A stretch of DNA of 64,000 bases from Acephala macrosclerotiorum. Taxonomy: Eukaryota > Ascomycota > Leotiomycetes > Helotiales > Mollisiaceae. Position 1 is the first letter of the stretch, and every line of letters begins with the position of its first letter. The stretch spans positions 1-64,000 of the forward strand of contig MU119231.1 of assembly GCA_014904845.1 (NCBI GenBank), given 5' to 3'. Made by a program: the position numbers and the translations under genes. Shown here one piece after another: positions 14,461 to 25,300 of the stretch. The notes under the pieces were generated by a model. The model was given only the letters and a program-made list of their open reading frames with translations, was not told the DNA's origin and did no database searches.

Positions 14461-14732
14461 TAATTTTTTAATCGATTTAATTATATTTTAAAAAAATAAA
14501 ATTTATTATTATTATATTAAAATTTGCCAATATAAAATATAAAAATTATATATAAATTAATTATAAAAAATAATAAAATCGTTTAATTTATATATAAATT
14601 TTTAAAATTTTTAATATTTTTTATATTATTTATATATAAAATTTGTAATTTAAAATTTTAATTTTAAAAATTTTAATATAATTAAATTTAATTAAAATAT
14701 AGCGAGTTATTAAATTATAAAAAGTGTAACTT

Positions 14733-14786
14733 TTAATATAAAACGGGAAGTGGACCGTGTTTAGTGGTCCCAGTTTTTATATTAAA
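14733..14786. repeat. Imperfect palindrome at the edge of the A+T island
   Basis: An arm reading TTTAATATAAAAC is mirrored by GTTTTTATATTAAA, with GGGAAGTGGACC facing GGTCCC in the middle. The palindrome sits exactly where composition changes from A+T island to ordinary genic DNA, and it overlaps the last codons of the HET ORF. It may be a target or end of the inserted repeat. Confidence 0.4.
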
Positions 14787-16368
14787 TTAAAGAGAAATTC
14801 TTTTTATTTCGCCGCGAAAAAAACTCTTCGGTATACATTCCAAGACCCCCAGAAAGCAAGCAGCCTCCAACAACAGTGTGGTTTTCGCCGCATGGGCGGA
14901 GTAATATTGGTAAAACAGTGCCTTTTAGTGCTGAAACAACATCTCTTTCCCTAACGTCGTCCCATATTCCAAAGAGGCCGTTATCTGTCAGAAAGTGATC
15001 CTTCCGAATGGCAAACTCAAAGTAGACTAAAATGTAGCCAACTTCAACGATTTCAAGCTTCCACATCTCCTCCAACCCATGAGGTATCAAATCATCTTCG
15101 ACATTGACAGCCTTGACGCAGTAATCATAGCATTGACGGTCCATTCCCGATTGGCCATTCCGCGGCATCATGAGCGAGATCAAGTATAGCCAATGATCAA
15201 CTAGAACACTCAACGATGTTTTCTGCATTTCCGCCGCCGGCTTCAAAATTGTGTCCTCCAGAATCCGTAGAGAGCGACCAATACTCTTCGGGTTTCCATG
15301 CGAGCTATCCTGTCCTTGCAAGACGGCAGCCACCTCTCCCAGCTGGACACCCTTGACAGTCATAATTTTGCTGTCCGACGAGAATGAAATATCGGATTGC
15401 TCGGTAACTGGCTCAGCGCCGGTGTAGAGAAGGTCGCTGAAATTCGGAACCCATGAGGGGACACCTAGGAGGCGACTCTTGCCCCTAATGAAGGACAAAT
15501 CTCCAGTTCGTCCATATAATAACATGGCGTACTGATGAAAAACGTCTGAGAATTCCAATTCGTAGTCTGGCTTCAAGTTCTGGGGTAGCTCTGGGATACT
15601 GACGAGGCTTAGAACACCATATATTTTGTCTTGGGGAAGGGTGCTCTGATGATGACCAGTTCTTCTTAGTACTTCATGCAACTCCCTTGCAAAAGTATCC
15701 AAGTCAACAGAGTCACAGCCCCAACTAGGAGTTGTTTCATGGCGTGTTATACGGGATTGGCGAAGGTAGTATAACAAATTAGCTCCTCCAATCGATCTAC
15801 GCATCTCGTCCGGCGCCTTAATGGAAGTTGAATCCCAGGCAAACAAAAAGACACAAAATTCTTCGAAGGAAACGGCGTGATCTCCGGCGAGAACAAGCGG
15901 TGATTTCGCAGCAAGAACGACCTCTTGCACAACCCACACCCGTGAGAACCACGGCCTATTGCTCAAGTTGTCCGCAGCCTTGATGATACTTCCAATATCA
16001 AGATGTTGCTCTTCGAGAGCGTTCTTCAAAACCGCAGACCATGGACTTTTGTCGAATAAGCCGGGTTCGGTTGCGTACCCAATCTCGTTGAAAACACGCT
16101 GGGATAAGCGGAAAATAAAGCGAACGGCATCGTCTTGTTCATCGTCATTTGTGCCTATCCATGCAATTACTTGGGTGGCGGAAGAATAAATTTCCTTCAT
16201 CCTGGGAACTTGCTTCGATTTCTCATCCTTATCGCCTTGGTTAATGCAGATAGCGTCCAGAGTGGGCGATCAGCCGGTCGGTCGGCCATCGGTCAAGGAA
16301 AAGTTGCTCGCTGATTAACCGGTAGAAATTGTAAAATAAGGACTCGCTGACTGGCTGACGCCGACCAG

Positions 16369-16388
16369 CTGATCAGCTAGCTGATCAG
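16369..16388. repeat. hAT subterminal palindrome, left end
   Basis: A perfect 20-bp palindrome, CTGATCAGCTAGCTGATCAG, lies about 110 bp inside the left end. It has an exact copy at the other end. Subterminal repeats of this kind are usual transposase binding sites in hAT elements; binding is inferred. Confidence 0.7.
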
Positions 16389-16487
16389 TTGGTAGGTGAA
16401 GATATAAATTTATTCAGATACAAGGGTGGCCCCCCAAGCCGTCGCCATTACAATTGCACCTCTTCTCTGCCAATTGTTTAAGCACTC

Positions 16488-18914
16488 TTAATGCCACAGC
16501 ATCTCTCCCGACAGTCTAGAACTCTCTGGCGTCGTTAACTTTGCGCAAGAAGAGAAAACACGCTCACACTCTGAGCTCATCGCTAGTATCGCCATAAAGT
16601 CCCACGCCATACGTGTCAACTCAGGCCACTGGGTCTCTTTCTCCTTCCAGTAATCCTTGTAGCTAATATCGTCTTGAGTGTCTTCGTTGAGATATAACCA
16701 CAGCTGGTCTCGTCGCGCGTTTAGTCGAGAGACTCGATTCTTAGCAATAGGCGCAACGTTATTAAAGATATTTTCGATATAAGATAATTGAGGAGGTTCT
16801 GGGGACTTGGAAGGTAAGCGATTAGCGGGATTGATATTTGTTTTATATCGAGTCTCCCACAGCTTCTTAAAAGCCTTCTTTCTATCGTCGACGAACTTCT
16901 TTTGTCCAGCCCAGTTCTTGTCGAAGTATGCCCATTTCCAGCGAGAGTATAGAACCAAGGATGCCATCCAAGCAATTGACGCGTCGGTTTTCTCGTAGTA
17001 GACTTGCGTCTTTTGCCACGCGAGAGTAATAGAGCTTTGAATGCCTCTGTGCTTATTGAATTTACCCGCTTTAGCCTGTTTTTCAAGACCTTCGAAGTGA
17101 GTAAGAACATGTTCGAGCAGAGGTAATTGTTCCCAAAGAGCGCCATGGGAGGCCTTGCCAGCATCTTCGTCTATATTTGCGTTGCCCTCTAAACCTTTCG
17201 TGATATAGAAGAGAGGCTCGAGCTGCTCTTTGATCACTTCGAGAGTCTTCCATTCGTCTTGCGAGAGGTAATCCTTTTCGAAGAGCTCTTTATCTTCGTC
17301 GTCGGTCGAAAAGCGGAACTTGAAACAGTACGCATCTAAAGCATCTTTTAGCTCTAAAGCGCGTCGAATCATGGCGTAAAAAGAGTTCCAGCGTATGCCC
17401 CCATCTAAGACAACCTTCCAAATCTTGCCAGCCGCGATACCATCATTCAATATAGATTGCAAAGCCTTGAAGATATCGATCCGCTTTCCAGATGCCATAA
17501 TGTGTGTTACCAAGTTATGAAGCTTTCCAAGCTCTCCGCGTTGACGCCAGAGTTTTCGTCGCGCTGCTGGTCCTGCCTTTTTGAAATCTTCATCGAAGCT
17601 GCTAGCGTCTTGGCCGAACAAGTACGACTCAGCAATGAGATTGAGAATATGGCCCATACAACGAAGTCTTCGCTCTATGGGATCGAAGTCCAACGCTTCC
17701 GACAAAGCAACGAGTGTAGTATCGTTATTTGATGCGTTGTCCAAGACAAAGTAGCCGATGTTTTCTGCGGTAATGCCGAAACGCGTAAGGAGAAAGAGGA
17801 TTACTGCAGCTTGGTCTAAAAACAGCAAATTAGATTAGAACTCTAATACAATAGAGATGTTAAAGACTTACCAATACCAGCTTTTCCGTGCTTTGGAAGC
17901 TCTGGTAAACCAATCAAACGGGTGACGCATTCATAGTGTTCATTGATAAAATGAACTACAACTCCAATAACACTAATCTTTTCGTGCTTTGATCCCCATC
18001 CATCGAACGTGATTGTAATTCGAGACTTTGCTCTTTTAATCTCTTCGCGAATCTCGGGCTCAAAGTAATCAAACATGTCGTGAATCCATACAGTAATCGT
18101 AGAATGAGACATTGGCATTACTACTACAGCATCAGTATTCGCAATCTTGAAGCACTTTCGTAGTCTCTTCGAAGAAGCTTTGCAGTACTTAATCTTGTCG
18201 CAAATGATCCACTCTAGAAACGCGTTCTTGAACTCGAGTTGTCGGAAAAGAATGATATAATCGTGGGTGCCATCGACTTTGCCGGAAGCTTGTGCTAGTT
18301 TAACCACCTCTAGTCCCATTATCCTCCAAATATCCCCTTGTTCTTCGAGACAATGTACAGTAGCCATGTGTTGTCGAGCATTCTTAAGACTACTCGCGTC
18401 GAAGTAGTACTCCTGTTTCTTCGAGAATTTAATGTCATGATAACCTGTAAATGTCAGCATAATTAATGACAGTAATAGAGCTAAAGAGCATACAAAGCTT
18501 GCAACACCACGTCGTAGGCTTGCCAGGCCTTTTCTCTGCAATGAGAGCATATCCAAGTCGCCATACCCAATTTACTCTCGGCTTTTTGGATGGACTAGCG
18601 ATTGTGTAGTACTTCCGTAGACTAGCTATGTGGACGGGCCTGTCATCGTAAAGAGGCTCGCCAGGGACGAAAGGAGAGTAGTTTATGGGTTTGCTGAGGT
18701 TCGGAGGCTTAGTAGAGTCGTAATTATCGTTGTAAATAGACTTTGGTCGAAAACATAGGTCTCGACGGGAATGAGGCTGTGATTCGGCCACTGGCTTCCC
18801 AAGGAGCGAGAATGCGTTCGGCGGAGGGCCAGTAGAAGGCGTAGGAGTATCGGCAGAAGTTGTAAGATCAATTTGATCGAGTTCTAAAGGCGTTGAGCCT
18901 CTAGTTGAGACCAT
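16488..18914 (-). CDS. hAT family transposase
   Basis: Three exons: 18914-18494, 18444-17872 and 17815-16488, with introns 18445-18493 (GTATGC...TTACAG) and 17816-17871 (GTAAGT...TTTTAG). Together they make 773 residues in frame. The N-terminus has a BED-type zinc finger formed across intron 1 (W136, C138, C141, H166, H171/C172). The RNase H-like core follows, with TITFDGWGSKHEK giving the first catalytic Asp and FVLDNASNND the second. The C-terminal dimerisation region contains DFMAILAMSSECERVFSS and KLTTPESSRLSGEMLWH. The TAA after LWH at 16488-16490 looks like a mutated CAA: the same frame stays open for 25 more codons, reading as the usual hAT tail ECLNNWQRRGA, to a TAA at 16410-16412. 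The protein is therefore probably shortened at its end. It would cut and paste the surrounding element. Confidence 0.93.
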
Positions 18915-19127
18915 TTTAATGAAAGTGGTAATGAATTAGAGTGATAAATTCAATTCTGAGAAGTTGGACAATAGTATCTATGTGGGTCACGGGACTTATA
19001 GCCAATTAAAGCTCTTCCATTGTGTTTTTCCGTTCCGCTCGCCTCACCAAAACACCAAAAACACCCCTTAAAATCACCAATTTAAAGCACATACTCACTC
19101 CAAAATCGCAAAAAAAAAGTATCCCAA

Positions 19128-19147
19128 CTGATCAGCTAGCTGATCAG
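19128..19147. repeat. hAT subterminal palindrome, right end
   Basis: Exact copy of the 20-bp palindrome at 16369-16388, about 110 bp inside the right end. Additional CTGATCAGC/GCTGATC half-sites follow between 19213 and 19245. Confidence 0.7.
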
Positions 19148-21066
19148 CTGGAGATTTAGTTAGATGATTGACCGGTATATTTAAAATCCTTCGCTGACTG
19201 GATGATGGACGATAGCTGATCAGCCAGCTGATCGTCTAGCTGATATATCGGCCACTCTGATAGCGTCAATCCAAAGATTAAAGTTTCCAATATCGGCATA
19301 TTTCTTCCGGATCTGACGCATCCCAGTATGAAGGTTCTTGGTGATTTGGAATGAATGGCCGTTTATCTGAATCGGAAATTTGACGCTTGTATCTCCCCAG
19401 ACGTACGAGAGAGCGTGGAACTCCGGTGCTGTTGACAATGCCACATGTTCGAGATCGCAGACAATAGGATCGTCAAAGTCACCCTGCTTGATCTTAATGA
19501 CCCTAACCTCGTCTTGTTGAAGCGGGCCGTAAGAGAACACTGGCATGGTGGTATTTTCAACGACCTTCGAGTCGCATTGGTTAAGGAAACTCTCAAGCGT
19601 ATCCGACTCAAGGTCTGGTATATCGAGTTTGGTCGACTCTTCGTCCGGAAACTCGGAAGTGGCTGGCTCATTACTTGTAGCCGTGAAGGATTCAAGGTAA
19701 TATTCAACTGAGTGTTCGAAGTCGGCTAATTCGAAGTAGCGAAATTCATGGTCCTTGTTAAATGTCCCAATAGGTCTCCGGTGATCTTCGTTTCTTTGGA
19801 AAGCGTGACCGCGAGTATCTTCAATTTTCGAATTTTCCGTACAATGATCTCGCAAGGTAATTTGTTCCAAATATGGCTGCAGGCTGTCTAATGACAACAT
19901 TGTATCGACGTCAAAATCGAGAGAGTGCAGCGCGGACAAATCCCAACGGTTTTGTACTGTCAGCTCGATTGAATCCCAGGTTTGCCTAAGCATAAGCTCC
20001 ACATCTCTTGTCGCGTTCTCGGTGTAGCTAAGCCATGGGACCTCTTCACTAAGCTGCAGTTTGAACATCCTGCGAGAGATTTTTGCCGTCATAGCAAACA
20101 ACAAGTCGTGAGGTATTCCTCGATATGTCGCATTCCTCAAGATGTAGCTCATTAAGAATGCCATTAAGTCCTTATAGAGAGAACCCGGTTTGTTATTCGC
20201 AACGAAGATTTCTCCCAGACGCTCCATCGTGAGTTGCAGCGACACTCGGATCAGCAGCCACAATGGGGATCTGCGCCATGGTAGAAGGCCATCATAAAGG
20301 AGAACTTCCTCTCTGCTATGTTTGCAGATGCGGAGACTGTCTATGATACGGCCGATTCCCCACAGCATGGCCATTACCATCCCGGTAACAAGCTGCGGAT
20401 CAGTAGTGTCAATCTCCTCACCACTGGTAGCGTCGGTATTATCGTATATCGCCGTTTCCAATCGAGTTTGGTGCTTGGGGCTCTGTTCTCGGTCCAACTT
20501 CACAAGAAGCTCGATGAATGGCTTTCGAAACCTGCCATCTTTGATGTGCCTATCATGTAATGCCACAGAAGCATCTGGAAAGCGGCGTTTGAGTCTCCCT
20601 TTGCAGCCCATTACATCTTTATCTCGTGCAAGAAGCTCAAGAGATTCGAAACGGAACTCGGATCCAACTTTGGTAATGAGAAGTCCGCTATTTTGGTTCC
20701 TGAGGTGGATTGGAATCGAGTCTTAGCGCAAATAGTCAGCATCAGGTATTTCGGAATATTTGGAGACAAACCGAAATCACTTAATCTCCTCATCTTCTCG
20801 TCGAGAATTATTGGATCAAGGAAGCCGTTTTTATCTCGCATGGAGATCATGCAATGCATCATGCGAATACTATGGTCGAGCTGATAGGTTTGGTTCATTG
20901 GAAAGTAAGTTCGGAAAAGTTTCAAGCCGGAAATGACAGTCTCCATGAGCACTTTCTCATTGAATGCGTTCGTGTCATCTTTTTGGGGAAGCTCTGGTGG
21001 AAGGAATACATGATTGATTTGATACAGCAAAGCTTCCCTGTCAGCATTATCCGTTGCTGCTGCCAT

Positions 21067-22388
21067 ACTTCACTGCTCCCGCGGTCTAAAAGCTATCCCG
21101 GTCAGATCGGAAAGTAAAAAATAGTGCAGATGGGCGATATGAGAGAGTGTAGGGCACAGTCGGAACTCTACGCTTCAAAGGCTCAAGTAATGAAGCGCTG
21201 AAAGTATCATGATGGCTGAGGATAGAGATTTCATTCCCGACATTTTCACTACATAAGCTGTTAAAATCACCTTAAATATTACACGCATCCGACCTGTTGC
21301 GAGTAACCTCAAATTCAGGCTGCAAAAGCCTTGATGCGGCGCAGCTCGAGGCGAAGGGTATGCGCTTCGCCCCGCTGGTGGAGACCGGTGAGTGAGGAAA
21401 TTTGAAATGATTCGAGATAGCTTGCGTTGAGGACAAGGCATGGCGTTCGCCAGGATGCCTTACTGATGATAACAGAAGATTCTAGTACTTGATTTGGCCG
21501 TAAAGCGCAGTTTTGTAAGCACTAGTCGTGCCACCGCCAGACCGCTTCATTCCTACTGGCTGCTGCAGCCAGCAGGCAAATAGTGAACAAAATGAACTTG
21601 GGCAGCTTGGGCAGCAAGGCAGTTCCGAGGCACCCGCCCTTACGATATACTATAGTCGAGGTATGCAGTATATAAAAAATAAAAAATAAAAAAATCGATA
21701 TTTTTGAAAAATAATTAAAATACCGGTTTTATATTAAATTATATAAAAATATAATATAAAAAATTATAATATAAAAAGAAATATAATATAAAAAGAAATA
21801 TAATATAAATAATAAATAATATTATTTTAAAATTTAATTATTTATAATTATTATTTTTAAAATATTTATTAATAAATTATATATATTTTTATATTTTATT
21901 TTAAAAAAAAATTTAATTATTTTTTTAAAATATCGATTTTTCAAAAGTTGCATACCTCGATTACATAGTATGCCGTAGCCTTGCAGCGCGACTTGCCGCG
22001 AACCAAAGTCCATAAGCTGGGAGGCAAGACTAAGATCCTAGCACAGCTGAGATTATTTGCTCGGCCGAAGTACCATCTTCGTTAAACAAGGCAGACCAAG
22101 AAATGCTAACTAAATCTTCTCCTACATACTGGCAGCTCATATTAGTAGGACACTAAACGTACTTTTTCTTGCCATCGCCGCGTCCAGGTTATACAAGTCA
22201 CTTGCACGCACGAGCAGACCTTTTGACATCATTTAACCACCAAAGTACCTACGTAATAGGTACCTACAGACTACAGCTTCTCTAGTACCAAACCTGCCTC
22301 GGTCAAAATACTCACAAAGCCTCGCAGAAACGCAGGTTTTGCCGGGATATCAAAGCGACTTACCCCCTTGAATTCGCCCGAAAACGAC
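21067..22388. other. Divergent promoter interval with an inserted MITE-like element
   Basis: This is the 1.3-kb space between the two head-to-head start codons. It holds the inverted-repeat element at 21655-21961 and no credible coding frame. The flanks near 21480-21640 and 21965-22360 have ordinary composition and presumably carry promoters for both genes; no sure TATA box was identified. Confidence 0.5.
21655..21961. mobile_element. RIP-eroded MITE-like element with TA target sites
   Basis: An A+T-rich block of 307 bp is bounded by inverted ends. The left end reads GTCGAGGTATGCAG, and the right end reads ATCGAGGTATGCAAC on the other strand. TA precedes each end (21653-21654 and 21962-21963), the target of Tc1/mariner-type elements. 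The inverted similarity extends inward through ATCGATATTTTnGAAAA. There is no coding capacity, so it is a MITE or a deleted mariner-like element. Confidence 0.7.
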
Positions 22389-25300
22389 ATGTCTGTGGAA
22401 GAATCTGAAGCAACCGGACAACCCATGGCTCCGGATGGTGTTTCGGTGACAGCCAGGGCAGATCAGAGACTAAAAAGAATATATGACTTCACGTCGCTTG
22501 CGAAGCTCGCTTTGTCTTATTATTCTGCCGCCGACCAAGCATATTCGAGCAACCCCGAGTCGCGGTCGATTCTGTTGTTGACAATCATGGAGTTGTGGGT
22601 TTTGTGCGATAAAGCTGCGTGCGAGTTGTATCCCCTGTTGCAGGATTATAGCACCGGCTTTCGACCCTGCATTCTCGACTCGCTCATTCTACCAAAGCGT
22701 GAACAGCTTGATCGACTTGCCAAGGTGGGAGACTACCTTGCCGTCCGGAGAAAGCTTGCGACCATGGGTCCACCTTGGGAGTGGAAATCCTTCGGGTGGG
22801 TATCCAGACAATCTTTCGCAGTCCGCTACTACAACAGCTCTCCTCAGCATAAATCTTTGCACCGCAAGATCATTGAGCGCGCCACTACTGCAAGAGATGC
22901 CAAGTGGAAGGAACTTGAGTCTCGGAAATCTGAGTACGATCTGCTGATGCAGGAGTATCACAACACTCGCCACCAGTACAAGATGACGCGGAATTCCTGG
23001 GGAGAATGGGTTTCAAAAGACTCCCCTGGTTGCACTAAATGCATCGCCCATTCTAAGGCAATGTGTATGCGGATTGATGTTTTTGAATGGCCCCTTCCAG
23101 AAAATGACATTGCTGCGAGAGCAACCGTCTTCGAGCTTCAGGTCCCGGACGTCATTAAGCTCTGGAGAATCACTACGCTCACGATTCTTCTCGTAGTTTT
23201 ACAAAACGCCTTCCCCGATCGTATCGAATCCACTTCATTATATTACCCCATTTCTCACCCAATTATCAAAGATACCATCGAGGCAGAGCCTTTCGCCGAC
23301 AGAGCAACACTTCTCGGTGAGGCAACAGAGCCTTCTGCCGATGGTGAATCCTTTTCCATCTATTTCCCGTTCCGGCTTGCGTCGGGGACACTGCCGTCGA
23401 AATCTTCCCAGGGTTACAGCAGATCCGTTAATGAGGCCAATGCCGGGAATATCTGCACAAAACACGGTTACGTGTATGAATTTTATAACACGCACACTGG
23501 GAGGACTGTTTCGGAGTCATTGAGCAGTTGGCAATTGTCCGCAAACTATTCATACCCGCCTGACACTGTTCCAGAGCCGCTAAAGAGATGGATTCTGGGT
23601 ACCTCGCACTCCCAGAATGGAGTCATCGCAAAGCAGATGAGCTGCCCGACCACCATGTCTTTCGACGAATTCAAAGCTTTCGGCACTCTGAGAGGGGAAG
23701 TCTCGCTTCAATGGCGCAACATCTTGTTTCAACTTATTCATCCCACTCTGAATCTCAACAAGCCGGAGACTCTATTTCTCATTTTGCAGGCCGCCAACGA
23801 AGCAGGTCCAAAAAGCCGTCCCAGTGCTCTTCGCGACACCCATGAGATTTTGGACGATGAGGAGTTTGGAAGAGCATTGCTTGGTGGTCTGAATGACGCA
23901 CTCTCCAGAATAAGGGAGAATTGGGAAAGCGACATCGCATTGTGCATATTTCTGAGCATAGCCACAAGGTTGCTATCAGTCTCCAACAGCAAGTTGATTC
24001 AGAACCAGTGCATAACCTATCTCGCGGATATTCGACTTCTATCAATCAACTGGACCAGAATCCTTCTCAAAAAGCTAAGTAACAGCAACAAAATCGATGA
24101 ACGACAGGATTTGAATCGCCGGACCCTCATGATGGCTTTGATATGCCATGGCACCTTTGACATTGGCCCTTCACATCTTCCCCGTGTCTTATCGAATGAT
24201 ACTGTGTCGTCGTTACTATTTGAATCTTGCATTATTGTAGCCGAACACACTTCTTCGCATACCACCTCAACAGATCCAATATTAACTATCTTGCTTCATC
24301 GTTGGCGTCGACTGTCTTACGAAGTCGAAGATCTGTTGCGAAATAAAATTGTCAATGTTGGCGGTACAGGTCTCGATTTGGCCATTCAAAGCATCTGGGC
24401 CGCGTATTGTCCTCCGGCCATGCCATGGTGTAGTGTTGCAAAACCACACCAGCATTTGGTAGTTGTTGATTCCGGATCTACTCCCGGTCAAGAAGCTCTC
24501 CGTCTTCAGTATAACCTTCTGACGGGTGGTCTTCTTGTTAACGGTGCACCGATGTCAACGCTGCCGCCCAGTTTCATGTCGCACAAGACTTATAAAAGAC
24601 TCTTTAAAGACAGAATTATCAACGTCATGCCCTCCGCCATGTGTGGAATGAGATTTTCGGGAACAAATCTTCATCACGGCCACGAAGTTCACTTTGCTCT
24701 GATGCATGGCGAGCTTGTTATTCGTACACGAAAGGGCGGAAAGACCTATGAATTAATCCCTGACGAGAAACTGCAAAATGATTTCCCTAGTCTGCTGGTG
24801 TCTGATTATGCCCACTGGCTGGTCGAAGGGGACAATAGAATTGAATTTCGCCCACTGGACCATCCCTGGGGGACACCCGAACTAAATCTCAACTTTCAAG
24901 AAGATGGCACGGCACGTCTGGCAAAGAGCAGCTCTCATATGTTCATTGATATTCGAAGCAAGACTGCCAAGGCATTGTCGAAGATTTTTCGCCCATTCGA
25001 ACAGGACAGTTTTATACACTTGACGTATGACCGAGCGCAATTAAGTCTCCTTATCGAACTTCCGAGATTTGGAATCCAGTTCAGCCTTCGTTGTGGTGAT
25101 GCATTTATCAAGTCAAATCACTACAGGGGATACATTATTGACGACGATCAAACACTGGGTACTCTCTCGGGACTGGAGAGTAAGCTGGTGCTTCGCGGTC
25201 AAAATCAACTACCTGGCATGTGCTCAAGGGCAGTCATCGTTCCTCAGGGCCAAGTCTCCTTTGAGAAGGGCCCTGTTGGTCACGCGTCCACCAGGATCAT

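Larger units (their letters stand above)
5831..14730. repeat. Extreme A+T island: heavily RIP-mutated repeat cluster
   Basis: About 8.9 kb consists almost entirely of A and T, with no open frame worth reporting on either strand. Most remaining C and G bases sit in CpG (TACGT, TCGA, TCGT and similar), while CpA, TpG, CpT and CpC are nearly absent. That is the signature of saturated C-to-T mutation outside CpG, not of mitochondrial DNA or ordinary low complexity. Internal repeats support duplicated mobile DNA as the source. The edge at about 14730 against the HET gene is sharp. Such islands are often heterochromatic; a centromeric role cannot be judged from one window. Confidence 0.85.
16258..19259 (-). 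mobile_element. hAT DNA transposon, complete, 3,002 bp
   Basis: Terminal inverted repeats begin CAGAGTGGGCGATCAGC at 16258 and, on the other strand, CAGAGTGGCCGATATATCAGC at 19259. An identical 8-bp target duplication, ATAGCGTC on the plus strand, lies at 16250-16257 and 19260-19267. Eight-base duplications and CAG-starting ends are typical of hAT elements. Both ends carry the palindrome CTGATCAGCTAGCTGATCAG, at 16369-16388 and 19128-19147, plus further CTGATCAGC copies. The single gene inside encodes a hAT transposase. Perfect target repeats and nearly full coding capacity indicate a recent insertion. Confidence 0.95.
14782..21066 (-). pseudogene. DUF6606-HET fusion gene, split by a hAT insertion
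   Basis: The ATG is at 21066. An intron at 20722-20771 (GTTTGT...TAAG, branch GCTGAC) joins two frames. The coding sequence then runs to 19260, is interrupted by the hAT element at 16258-19259, and resumes at 16249 to the stop at 14782. With one copy of the target duplication the exons total 3,225 nt, or 1,074 residues in frame, so the gene was intact before insertion. Residues 1-450 or so match the N-terminal DUF6606 region of giant DUF3638/DUF3645 proteins (NHVFLPP near the start, GRLKRRFPD, PWRRSPLWLLIRV). From about residue 530 follows a HET domain: HALSYVWGD, then LWIDAI with ICINQ across the insertion, then VPRMKEIYSSATQVIAWIG. HET domains act in heterokaryon incompatibility and cell death. 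The element adds an early stop after WIDAI. The C-terminus ends at the A+T island and may also be shortened. Confidence 0.85.

Noticed and set aside
5831..14730. Inserted mitochondrial DNA as source of the A+T island
   Set aside because: There are no mitochondrial genes or tRNAs, and C/G is concentrated in CpG, which points to mutation of nuclear repeats.
22368..22388. Start of the giant DUF3638 protein at 22368
   Set aside because: That codon is TTG. The first ATG in frame is at 22389.
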